Positions 9,901-16,844 of a stretch of DNA of 23,554 nt are shown here, one piece after another; the first letter of the stretch is position 1, and each line of letters starts with the position of its first letter. The translations under genes and the position numbers were made by a program. Under the pieces are notes generated by a model. That model saw only the letters and a program-made list of their open reading frames with translations, had not been told where the DNA came from and made no database searches. The DNA lies in contig JAUWBH010000090.1 of NCBI GenBank assembly GCA_030605085.1, positions 1 to 23,554 on the forward strand, given 5' to 3'. The stretch is from Promethearchaeota archaeon. GTDB lineage: Archaea > Asgardarchaeota > Lokiarchaeia > Sigynarchaeales > SOKP01.

Positions 9901-11037
9901 ATCAAACCCAATAGATTTAGTCCATATCTTAGTTCCATTTGCCCCACTCCAACAATCAATACGGCTTACCTGATTTGCTCCCGTTATAATATCCCATATT
10001 CCATCGTTATTAACATCTGGAATTACATGTAAATTAGGTGTATTATCATATGTATTCGACCAAATAATTCTTTTATCATTTGAACTTAAAACACCAAATT
10101 CACGATTATTCTTTATTAAAATTTCTGGTTTATTATCTCCAGTAAAATCTTTTAATAACGCTTGAGGATAGTTATATCTACCGAAGGGGGCTCCTTCCCA
10201 TAAAATACTCCCATTTTTTCCATTTAAAATTCCTAAGTTGTTGTTATTAAAATTACCAATAATATCCATTGTACCATCCCCATTTTCATCATAAATATTT
10301 GGTAAATACCACGATAAATAACCATTCGAACCAAGAATTCTACCGTCATAAGTTCTAAGTCCTAAAGTAAAATTGTTAGTTTGCCAAATAATATCTCCTT
10401 GATTTGTTAGAGCGGTTAGATTTAAAACGCTGGAATTTACATTATTGGTACATACAATAATATCGTCATAACCATCTCCATTCAAATCTGGATATATTCT
10501 GAATGAATTAAAGCTAGCATTTTCTCCATAAGAATAAGACCATTTTTTATAGTAATTCAACTCGAGAACTTCTGAATCGACCTCTCCTTCCTGACCAGTT
10601 ACTATTATGTCATAAAATCCACTACCTGCTTTACAATGGACTTTAATATATATCGTTCTCGCTCTATCAATATAAACTTGAACATTCTCATCAACTTTAT
10701 ACCCTGGATTATCACTTTCTGCTAAAACATCCAAAAACAATAGATCGTTTGCAACTGTCAATACTAAATCCATATCCCAACCTGTAGTAACTGATACATC
10801 TATTTCTCCTCTAAATACCTCAATATAATATACATTGGCTTGGTTTTCCCTTAAATTATTGCCATACTCATTGTTTAAATATAAAGGCTCGTTCGAATTT
10901 TTTAAATCTTTTAAAAAATCTCCACTGGATTCATTTTTAAAGAAGTTTAAATTCATAATGATTATATTTAACATACACCCCAATGAAAGAATCAAAAGAA
11001 ATAGGGATAATCGTTGGAAGATTTTGTAAGTTTTCAT
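6937..11037 (-). CDS. Large FG-GAP/VCBS-repeat membrane receptor with cytosolic helical, beta-sandwich and zinc-ribbon domains
   Basis: This 1366-residue protein has modules in order. A signal anchor (10-30) is followed by a PPC-like beta domain (about 65-148). Five calcium-loop FG-GAP repeats follow, as in integrin-alpha propellers: DLNGDGYDD at 184, DENGDGTMD at 250, DFTGDNKPE at 297, DVNNDGIWD at 341, DQNNDGYFD at 388. A second PPC-like domain covers 565-660. About four TM helices lie between 664 and 790. The predicted cytosolic tail has TPR/MIT-like helices and coiled coil (800-1035), a beta-sandwich (1070-1190), an alpha/beta domain (1195-1310) and a zinc ribbon with C1333/C1336 and C1356/C1359. 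The sandwich plus alpha/beta pair recalls adaptin/COP appendages, but that is only a fold guess. A truncated paralogue of the TM-to-tail part lies at 12440-16102. The ligand is unknown. Confidence 0.8.
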   Translation of the reverse strand: MKTYKIFQRLSLFLLILSLGCMLNIIIMNLNFFKNESSGDFLKDLKNSNEPLYLNNEYGNNLRENQANVYYIEVFRGEIDVSVTTGWDMDLVLTVANDLLFLDVLAESDNPGYKVDENVQVYIDRARTIYIKVHCKAGSGFYDIIVTGQEGEVDSEVLELNYYKKWSYSYGENASFNSFRIYPDLNGDGYDDIIVCTNNVNSSVLNLTALTNQGDIIWQTNNFTLGLRTYDGRILGSNGYLSWYLPNIYDENGDGTMDIIGNFNNNNLGILNGKNGSILWEGAPFGRYNYPQALLKDFTGDNKPEILIKNNREFGVLSSNDKRIIWSNTYDNTPNLHVIPDVNNDGIWDIITGANQVSRIDCWSGANGTKIWTKSIGFDSQGESICPDQNNDGYFDILVTPQGSEYELISGKDGESIHKFGYSKTNSPSYYINNMNIGVTMHNDEGIVRSYYLSNGTSLGVIEGCKPDQFNNFFLVSKYNQTIFQLIFLEDMSTAIYALGYYDYPVQQITGNWLDVSPYYGNHSSHFHDLILSSETQLEYYSDPNTESNNLDEEKLAPLVLNQEIQYRHCYENEANYYYIHLEEGKYVVRIKPYGFVDWEILCSYDLDFSIIENISNNSEFDIEEELKLELNEEKTVYIKVYPIKGDYYDGYYSIIVSPAPLEIDWGVVGIIVLILCCIFVFVSFMYLNYRYHWHFGNKLIKNLKKHYIDVLIFYFLIGFIFFIELTITGNIFIGLAIGIGIFLWPLLLINFLIPILGVPNLFGSDLLLRLILLFLPLGITIIALFLKHNYSVILKSLKNIVNNSIESRRTKKYQKEKEKELEALKFENILREIKELDKKSQQYFSKKSFFEAIENWQKANEKYKLVLNKAPSSEEREKIAKNIQIFNNNICEAYAQNASNRIHSAQTFLEKKNIERAQEQFISAQKDIRNAIEIIQAKNLGISQIPLKKTLNSIELYLKRIDIEKKYINIENNLNKAREIQDRDLLKAKEMVNNAMNELTLLKEKAEKFPEFQKLAETILNKIVNTRNYQIELDDKYDELYGVSPVTPKVIVDGVKIKGFEDIDSVIKTEELEKALIITKGHDYFGGQIRFKMNLANNTGRTLTDFKISIDVPDALKWIIIEPNYEVKGDTVLIPKIGGGEDKTVTLYLEPFNCCSSSINATIRYLNAKGKPDAITMDPIMLTIRCPLFYTKSDANVAVVKRDHRKLNHRDKKIFPIHKPEKSKDIFDYIISVIGQYDIKLVYRDFSEKDKFGEAWFYGLTKKYRNRVITYVLLDGESKILEVEVSGDDEGQITSFLAEVRNLISTSFKKHNIINPEDEFYDINSLIRLNKCPYCAGKIPPNLVLNYINGRSIKCEFCDMVIPSK

Positions 11038-11130
11038 ATTATTGTTCTATTATTTAGTTTTATTTTTAATATTTTCTAATTCCAATTGGACATTTTTCTT
11101 TAAACTTTGAGGAAAAAAGTTTCAAATAAT

Positions 11131-11462
11131 TTATTTCCTTTCAAAAGTAATTATTTTAATGTTTCTCTCTCTAGGTTCGTCACATTTAATGCAATAAGGT
11201 CTTAATTCCAATTTCTTATCTTGTTCATATATGGTTACTTTATATCTATTTATTGGTTCAAAGCATTTCCTTATTCGAAAAGAATTAGGTTGGGTTCAAT
11301 AATTGCCATATCCTTACATTTTTCGTAATAAATCTGCGTAATAAGTCTTTCAAATTCTTCGCCGCTGATAGGAATATTTCTTTGAGTGTTTCTAATTGAC
11401 ACTTTCGCTACAACTAAGTAAACAGTAATTTTTAAATTTATATGTTTTATGTTTTGAATCAT
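11131..11462 (-). pseudogene. Small hypothetical protein gene with one frameshift
   Basis: From ATG at 11462 the minus strand reads 63 codons, through SGEEFERLITQIYYEKC and IIEPN, to a stop at 11271. In the neighbouring frame coding clearly continues from the same point (SFRIRKCFEPINRYKVTIYE), passes a CxxC pair (YCIKCDEP) and ends at TAA 11131-11133. A single missing base near 11285-11295 would explain it; the joined product is about 110 residues. I do not recognise the family. The two late cysteines, and two more Cys upstream, might bind metal. It lies immediately upstream of, and on the same strand as, the large receptor gene. Confidence 0.6.
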
Positions 11463-11537
11463 ATTATCATTAATATTAGACGCAGGACTAAATAAAATTT
11501 ACTCCTAGTGCTTTAAAACTGTTAATGTAAGCAAGAT

Positions 11538-11548
11538 CTTTAAATAAC
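11538..11548 (+). promoter_or_regulatory. TATA-type promoter, probable leaderless transcript
   Basis: CTTTAAATAAC is centred 26 bp before the ATG at 11569, the usual archaeal TATA-to-start-site distance, so transcription should begin at or next to the start codon. No strong ribosome-binding site precedes the ATG. Confidence 0.5.
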
Positions 11549-11568
11549 TAATCACTTTTGTTAGGAAC

Positions 11569-11973
11569 ATGCCAAATTGTATTATATGTGGAGGAGAGAT
11601 CTCCACTAATCAATGGAATAATTACGAAGGACTATGTCCAGCATGTATTAGAAATGAAAATATACAAGAGTCAAACATTCATGATATATTTGCCCTGAGA
11701 ACTTTTAAAAAAAAGATTAAAGCTCGAACAAAAAAGTGGAATCCTATTCCTGCCAGTTCTTCTGATAAAGCACAAATGACAAGTGCAATGCTAAATTGCA
11801 TAACTTGTGGGGATCAAATTTCCAAAGATCAATGGAACAATTTCGAGGGATTATGCTCAGAATGCATCAGGACAGAACATCTATACCAATCCAACATTCG
11901 CGATATATTTGCATCTAAGGCTTTCAAGAAGAAGGTGAAAGCGAGAAAGAAAAAATGGAATCCAATTCCATAA
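11569..11973 (+). CDS. Tandemly duplicated small zinc-finger protein
   Basis: This 134-residue protein consists of two near-identical 59-residue units (3-61 and 76-134) joined by a 14-residue linker. Each unit has CxxC-(15)-CxxC (C4, C7, C23, C26 and C77, C80, C96, C99), a QWNN-(Y/F)-EGLC core, the helix segment SNI(H/R)DIFA, and a strongly basic tail ending in KKWNPIP. It is presumably a zinc-binding protein whose basic tail could contact nucleic acid; neither is proven. The second unit begins at an in-frame ATG (Met74) that matches the first unit's start, so the gene seems to have arisen by tandem duplication and loss of the first stop. I know no named family for it. Confidence 0.75.
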   Translation: MPNCIICGGEISTNQWNNYEGLCPACIRNENIQESNIHDIFALRTFKKKIKARTKKWNPIPASSSDKAQMTSAMLNCITCGDQISKDQWNNFEGLCSECIRTEHLYQSNIRDIFASKAFKKKVKARKKKWNPIP

Positions 11974-11989
11974 AAATTCATTCCATAAA

Positions 11990-12361
11990 ATAATTTTAAT
12001 TATATTCTCAGTAGTACTTTTTTTAACATCATTAGTAGAATCTTTTGTTATTTTCTACGTAACAGGTGGCAATGGAGTATTTTCTTTAAATTTTGTTCTA
12101 ATAATATATCTTGCAATTGGGATTATTGAATTAGATGCAGGAATTTGCCCCTAATTGCCCCTAATTGAAGAATTTTTTAATAAAATTGAGAATCTTGAAA
12201 TATTTTTAAAAGAACACCTTTCAACTGATTGGGAAAAAGTGCAAATATATTGGGAAGAATATAAAAATGGCGAGATAATAGCAAGAAAATTTCTTATAGA
12301 ATGTATTAAGATTCTAGGAAAAAAGTTCATGGGAACTATATTTAAGAGAATTTCTCGGTGA
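11990..12361 (+). pseudogene. Broken small gene: two-TM segment plus helical tail
   Basis: One frame runs from about 11990 to a TGA at 12359-12361 with a single in-frame TAA at 12152-12154. Upstream of that stop are two hydrophobic helices (around LFLTSLVESFVIFYV and NFVLIIYLAIGII). Downstream is a 68-codon soluble helical part starting at TTG 12155 and ending in GKKFMGTIFKRISR. The stop lies in a 10-bp tandem duplication, so a small duplication may have broken the gene. There is no clear start codon upstream. The last 35 residues resemble the residues read after the frameshift in the TIR gene at 16450-16566. Function unknown. Confidence 0.45.
12145..12164 (+). repeat. 10-bp perfect tandem duplication
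   Basis: TTGCCCCTAA occurs twice in direct succession (12145-12154, 12155-12164), followed by a further TTG. It creates the in-frame TAA that separates the two halves of the broken gene at 11990-12361. Confidence 0.85.
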
Positions 12362-12439
12362 AAACTATGAGAAAAATTGTCAAATAGCGGCTTTACAATA
12401 TCAATTTATAAAAATGCCTTATATGTAATGAGATTAACT

Positions 12440-13649
12440 TTATAATTCTGGAATTAACAGATCGCAATGTTTACACTTAATGGAATTTCTATTTTTATAT
12501 TTTTCCACTAATTTCGCAGGGATCTCGGCGCCACAATATGGACATTCGCTAGAAAGAACAGAGATTCTCATAGAATAAAATTTCTTGTTAGATGTTATGA
12601 TATTATGTTCTATCAATTGTTTTCGTATTTTTTCTCCAATTTTGGCTAAGTATCCTGTAATTTGTTCTTTTTTATCTCCAAATATTTGAATTTCTAACGC
12701 TTGTCGATTTCCATCTAACGCAAAATATGTAATTAATTTATCCCTATTTACTTTTGTCTCTCCGTAGTACCATCCTTCACCAGAATTATTTATGTTAGAG
12801 AATTCATTATGCACAAGTTTGATGTCAAAATCCCCTAAAACAGATAAAATAGTTGAATAAATTGATTTTAGCTTATTAACATCGTAAATAGGGAACATTT
12901 TTTTATCAGTATGAGTTAAACTCTTTTTTAGATTTTTGACCTTAGCGAGATTTGCCTCTCCTTCTGTAAATAATATAGGACACACGACAGAAATCATTTT
13001 TTCCTTCATTGTCGTAGTTTGTAGTTTATCTTTACCATCCTTAAACATAACACCCGCCGTTATCGGACTAGTTATACATGTAATAGTTTCTAAAAATTTG
13101 CGATCGATTTTTTTTCTTTTCTGCCTAATTTGGGAATTGTAATAACATCTCCTTTTCGTTCATAATTAGGTTCATGCATTATCCATTTAAGGGCATCCGG
13201 TATATCAAATGTGATTTTCACATCGGTTAATGGTCCGTTTGAATTGTTTGCTAATCCTACTATAAATCTAATTTGACCACCAATATACTCAAACTCCCTT
13301 TTTATTTCCAAAAGATCTTTTCTTTTTCTCATTTCGATGGCTACACCAATATCACCATTTGATGTATCCCTAATAGGTACTTCCACACTAGGAGTTTCCA
13401 TCAAATCATCTAACTTTTCTTCGAGTTTAGATTGATAATTTCGCATATCCTCTAAATTATCTTGAATCCTATTTGTTAAATTTTGAAATTCTGGATAAGG
13501 TTGCGCTACTATTTTCGCATCTAAATATTGTGATATAGCTTCTTGAGTTAACTTTATAGCTTCTGTTAGATTATTTGATTTTTCTGATTCGCGGGCCTTT
13601 TCTAACGCTTTATCGGCATTTAAACATTTTTTCTCAAGTTCAACTTGTC
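12440..13649 (-). pseudogene. 3' part of truncated receptor paralogue: coiled coil, beta-sandwich, alpha/beta domain, zinc ribbon
   Basis: The minus strand from the IS edge encodes the continuation of the coiled coil (ELEKKCLNADKALEKA, then PYPEFQNLTNRIQDN). The beta-sandwich follows (GGQIRFIVGLANNS, DIPDALKWIMHEPNYE), then the alpha/beta domain and a C-terminal zinc ribbon (CPYCGAEIP ... CKHC). It is co-linear with residues about 970-1366 of the large receptor at 6937-11037. Besides the IS, there is a 1-nt frameshift at an A8 run (about 13105-13112). Adding one A joins the frames through KFLETITCITSPITAG and restores alignment to the paralogue. The visible open pieces are 13090-13446 and 12440-13048. 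Together with 15374-16102 it would have made a protein of about 632 residues. Confidence 0.85.
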
Positions 13650-13652
13650 TAA

Positions 13653-13678
13653 GGGGTTGTTCGAAAATAATTTCCCTT
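13653..13678 (+). repeat. Left terminal inverted repeat of the IS
   Basis: GGGGTTGTTCGAAAATAATT plus TCCCTT. It pairs with the reverse complement of 15389-15414 with two mismatches (positions 4 and 19). Confidence 0.92.
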
Positions 13679-14095
13679 AAATTTTTTTTTCTTTCAAGTC
13701 TTAGATCGTGATTTCTTTAAATTCTCGATTTTCTGATAAGTAAGTCCCATATATTAATTGATATTGTTCCAGAAAGTTATTTATTAATGTTATCATTTTT
13801 TGAAAGGGGTAATACTTCAGAGAAATGCACCAAAACATTTATATATTCGTAATGTGTAATTATATTTAGGGATTGGAGAATAATAATAACCCAACATGAA
13901 AATTAATAAGAGATAGTAAAGAAAATGGCGTTTATAATAATTAGAAATGAGAAGATTGCTATTCAATACACCCTCGTGGATTTTATTAAAGAACTTACCT
14001 GGGAAATCGTTGATTGCGGAACTCAAGAAGGAAAACAGCGATACAAGGAAATCTCAACGCCTCGTATCCCTAAGCGGCGGGCAGGGGAGTGGAAG

Positions 14096-15328
14096 ATGTC
14101 GGAATCGTTCTCGTTCCTCTCGCAAGATGTTGGTTTTCTATTCAAAATCTATAACGAACGGGACCGAAGGCTCTTCGCAGGTTTTTTAGCAAAGGTACTT
14201 GGTTCCGGAGGCGCGCAAAAAGTTGCAAAATTAACCGGTCTTGACGTGAAGACTGTTAGGAGAGGAAAAACAGATATTATTAAAGGCACGGAATTCAATA
14301 GATCTCGGATCAGACGCCCTAGAAGTGGAAGACCGTCAAAAGCTAGGGCAGACAAGCGATACGTCAAGGAAATTCAAACGCTCGTGGAGGACGATGTAGC
14401 CGGCGACCCCATGGGTGGAAGGAAATGGGTAAGGAGGAGCTTACGTTGGATCGGAAAGAAACTTCAAGAGAAGGGGATTAACGTCTCCATTAGCACGATC
14501 AGACGAACTTTAAAAAGCTTTAATATCTCCCTTAAGAAAAACGTGAAATCCAAGAGCATTCAGAGTCATCCGAGGCGCAACGAACAATTCTTACATTTAA
14601 ATCAACTGAAGCACAAATTTTTAGATGCCGGAAAACCCGTCGTAAGCGTTGATACAAAGAAAAAAGAACTTATAGGTAATTTCAAGAATGACGGCAGAAC
14701 GTGGCGTAAGGAAGCGTATAAAGTCTTGGATCACGATTTTCCCTCTTTGGGCGTGGGAAAACTCGTCCCCTTTGGGATATACGACCTCGATAAAAATCAA
14801 GGGCACGTGTATTGCGGGATGTCGTTTGAAACCTCAGAATTCGCTGTAGATTACATATGTCGCTGGTGGATGGAGGTCGGTCAGAAAGAGTACCCAAATC
14901 AAACTGAGCTCCTGATCCTCTGCGATAGTGGAGGCGCAAACGGCTATCGTCGCCGAGGATGGAAGCATGAACTTCAAACCAAGTTGTCCGATCGCTTTGG
15001 TCTCACGGTGACGGTCTGTCATTACCCTTCAGGCGCATCGAAGTGGAATCCCATCGAACGCAGGCTTTTTAGTTATATTAGCATTAATTGGGCAGGAGAA
15101 CCCTTGACAAGTTACGAGAAAGCATTAGGTTTTATCAGATCTACTACAACTGAAAAAGGACTGAAAGTGGAAGCACAACTTGTGGATAAAGACTATAAGA
15201 AAGGTCTTAAAGTCAGTGTCGAGCAAATGAATTCTCTGAACATTGAATCTCATCCCGTCTGTCCCGAATGGAATTATACTATAAAACCAAGACAAATTAG
15301 ACTCCTGAAGCCACCAATTTCACCATGA
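14096..15328 (+). CDS. ISAzo13-family transposase (DDE)
   Basis: The protein has an N-terminal helix-turn-helix region (GGAQKVAKLTGLDVKTVRRG, then RRPRSGRPSK and a second HTH around ISTIRRTLKSFNIS). The DDE catalytic core that defines the Rhodopirellula-type/ISAzo13 transposases follows: PVVSVDTKKKELIGNF (first Asp), LLILCDSGGANGYR (second Asp) and SKWNPIERRLFSYIS (Glu). All three catalytic residues are present, so the enzyme may be active. I choose the ATG at 14096 (410 residues) because AGGGGAG lies 7 nt before it and the protein then begins MSESFSFLSQDVGFLF, close to family length. The same frame extends to an ATG at 13925 (467 residues) without a ribosome site. Both the catalytic order and the GC content differ from the host genes. 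Confidence 0.95.
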   Translation: MSESFSFLSQDVGFLFKIYNERDRRLFAGFLAKVLGSGGAQKVAKLTGLDVKTVRRGKTDIIKGTEFNRSRIRRPRSGRPSKARADKRYVKEIQTLVEDDVAGDPMGGRKWVRRSLRWIGKKLQEKGINVSISTIRRTLKSFNISLKKNVKSKSIQSHPRRNEQFLHLNQLKHKFLDAGKPVVSVDTKKKELIGNFKNDGRTWRKEAYKVLDHDFPSLGVGKLVPFGIYDLDKNQGHVYCGMSFETSEFAVDYICRWWMEVGQKEYPNQTELLILCDSGGANGYRRRGWKHELQTKLSDRFGLTVTVCHYPSGASKWNPIERRLFSYISINWAGEPLTSYEKALGFIRSTTTEKGLKVEAQLVDKDYKKGLKVSVEQMNSLNIESHPVCPEWNYTIKPRQIRLLKPPISP

Positions 15329-15373
15329 ATGAAATTATAGCACGAGATAAAAATAATTTTATATCTTCGAATC

Positions 15374-16102
15374 TTAACTTAAAAATAAAAGGGAAGTTAT
15401 TTTCGAACAAACCCTAAGATTTGAATTAATTACATCTAGTTTCCTTTTAACTATTTCATACGGAATCTCTAAATTATGAGTTTTAATTAAATCGAGTGCA
15501 GCATTATAATTAATTTTAGATGTGTTCCATTCCTCTTCTGATTCTAAAATACGAGTACCATCGTGAGCCTTTTTTGCGTCGATATCATGTTTCATCGCTT
15601 CTCCTATGTAAGCGTTACAAATACTCTTCCTGAGAGTCTTCATTTTAGACATAAGAATTGATTTTTGTTTGGGCGTTGGAGCAGTTTTTAACGCTTTTTC
15701 TTGATTTATTTCAGCCTCTTTCCATTTCTCGACTGCTTCTTTAAATAATTTTTTTGTAAATTTTTGTTTGCCGCTTTTTATTAAACCTTTAGCGCTTCTT
15801 AATAGGTTTTCAAATTTATTAGCTTCCCGTTCTTTCCTCAATCTTTCTTTTTCTTTTTTAACATAACGAGAATCTGAATAACCTTTTATTCCTTGTTTAA
15901 TTTTTCGACCAATATGCCAAGATCGGTGATTTTTATATAGGATACCACTGATACTAATAATGCTAATAATGATTAATGCAATTATACCAATCATAGCTAT
16001 ATCTTCTTCCTTAAACACTTCTAAAGTTATTTTGAAAGTTCCTTCTCCTGAATAACATATTAAAATTATTAGTTTCACTTTAAGGATTTTCATCCAAACC
16101 AA
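15374..16102 (-). pseudogene. 5' part of truncated receptor paralogue: TM helix and helical tail
   Basis: The ORF starts at 16102 and reads a short hydrophobic leader, a beta strand (GEGTFKITLEVF), one strong TM helix (MIGIIALIIISIISISGILY) and then a basic helical tail (RSWHIGRKIKQG, KFENLLRSAKGL, APTPKQKSILMSKM). It is co-linear with residues about 655-960 of the large receptor. Nearly the whole FG-GAP/PPC ectodomain and the extra TM helices present in that protein are missing, so this copy had already lost its 5' end or is a shorter variant. Host coding ends at 15415, where the IS begins; the last codons to the stop at 15374 are IS sequence. The 3' half continues at 13649. Confidence 0.85.
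15389..15414 (-). repeat. Right terminal inverted repeat of the IS
   Basis: Reverse complement reads GGGTTTGTTCGAAAATAACT plus TCCCTT, matching the left end at 24 of 26 positions. It is followed by the TAA target duplicate (15415-15417). Confidence 0.92.
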
Positions 16103-16157
16103 TTCAAATTTTAATTTAATTTTTTTAATCTTGAGAAATAAATTATTGGAGAAAGAG

Positions 16158-16469
16158 ATGGTGAAAAATAGTAAAAAGAAAGTTGTTTTTTTAAGTTATT
16201 CTTCGTTAGATTCAGATTACTTTCAGATTCCAGAAATAGCAAGAAATTTAGAAAATCTTCCTGAAGTTAAAAAAGTTTTCTATTACAAAAAGGATAGTGA
16301 TGACGATATCGTTGATTTTATGGAACAAACTTTAAGAGCAAGTGATGTATTTGTACTTTTCTGCTCCGAAAATTCTCTTAAATCTAATTCTGTTAAAGGA
16401 GAATGGGAAGCCGCTTATCAATTAAACAAAAAAGGATTAATTATTTGCCTCAGATTACAGAAATGGTAA
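16158..16469 (+). CDS. TIR-domain protein, C-terminally frameshifted
   Basis: The start is taken at ATG 16158 because GGAG lies 6 nt upstream; an in-frame TTG at 16131 is less likely. The 103 residues show a TIR domain: strand A VVFLSYSSLDSDYF, the region FYYKKDSDDDIVDFM, strand D ASDVFVLFCSENS, and SVKGEWEAAYQL, where E82 sits at the position of the catalytic Glu of NAD-cleaving TIR domains. The normal end of the domain (after KKGLII) is lost. From about 16450 the frame runs into a stop at 16467-16469, while the +1 frame stays open to TAA at 16564-16566. Nicotinamide-nucleotide cleavage in a defence or cell-death role is the family expectation, but this copy may be inactive. It diverges from the receptor paralogue, whose start lies 56 bp away. 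Confidence 0.75.
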   Translation: MVKNSKKKVVFLSYSSLDSDYFQIPEIARNLENLPEVKKVFYYKKDSDDDIVDFMEQTLRASDVFVLFCSENSLKSNSVKGEWEAAYQLNKKGLIICLRLQKW

Positions 16470-16606
16470 AATTGTGCTGAAAACATTTATTTCCAAGTGT
16501 GTAAAGACTTCAGGAAAAAGTGTCTTCAAAACTTTAATTGAAGGAATTTCTCAAAGAAGATTTTAATAAACATTTATGTTTTTACCTAAAATTCTTCTAA
16601 ATCTAA

Positions 16607-16633
16607 ATAGGTTTTCTTAAAACCTATATTTTT
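16607..16633 (+). terminator. Hairpin with T-run after the TIR gene
   Basis: ATAGGTTTT-CTT-AAAACCTAT is a perfect 9-bp stem with a 3-nt loop, followed by ATTTTT. It lies 40 bp after the shifted-frame stop of the TIR gene. Archaeal termination depends mainly on the T-tract; the hairpin may protect the 3' end or bind a dimeric protein instead. Confidence 0.45.
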
Positions 16634-16720
16634 GTTAGTATCACTATTTATCTTTCATATCTGAGATCACTATTGATATGCCCCAAAAATATTGAATGAA
16701 ATCGTATAAAAATTTTTATA

Positions 16721-16797
16721 TATGATCAAAATAATCCATATGGAAAAGTCTTTTTATAATAATTTTTCCAAATGGCAAAACATTTAAATATGATCAA
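16721..16797 (+). promoter_or_regulatory. Operator-like array before the EAP30/HEPN gene
   Basis: The central inverted repeat is CCATATGGAAAA (16736-16747) against TTTTTCCAAATGG (16763-16775), with one mismatch in 12, enclosing a TATA-like TTTTTATAATAA. It is bracketed by two direct copies of TATGATCAA (16721-16729 and 16789-16797), each containing the palindrome TGATCA. A second AT-rich box, CATTTAAATA (16781-16790), lies about 55 bp before the inferred start at 16845. The downstream gene encodes winged helices, so autorepression is plausible but not shown. The whole gap 16567-16844 has no other coding signal. Confidence 0.5.
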
Positions 16798-16844
16798 GTT
16801 TTATAATTAATTAAAAATAAAAAAAATTATCGAGGTCGAGATTC

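Larger units (their letters stand above)
13653..15414 (+). mobile_element. Complete ISAzo13-family insertion sequence, 1762 bp
   Basis: The ends are defined by inverted repeats at 13653-13678 and 15389-15414 (24 of 26 bp identical, outer bases GGG...CCC) and flanked by TAA at 13650-13652 and 15415-15417. It carries one transposase gene on the plus strand. The 440 bp before the transposase are AT-rich and include a TATA-like stretch (about 13838-13847). It interrupts a minus-strand receptor paralogue. Deleting the element plus one TAA restores the host reading frame across the junction (NSNLRQVELEKK), which confirms the boundaries. By eye the transposase is clearly richer in G+C than its surroundings, suggesting recent arrival. 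Confidence 0.93.

Noticed and set aside
13817..14026. 69-codon minus-strand ORF across the transposase 5' region
   Set aside because: It lies inside the IS leader and has no domain or ribosome site; treated as chance.
14621..15022. Several minus-strand ORFs inside the transposase
   Set aside because: They are antisense shadows of a G+C-richer coding region with intact DDE motifs.
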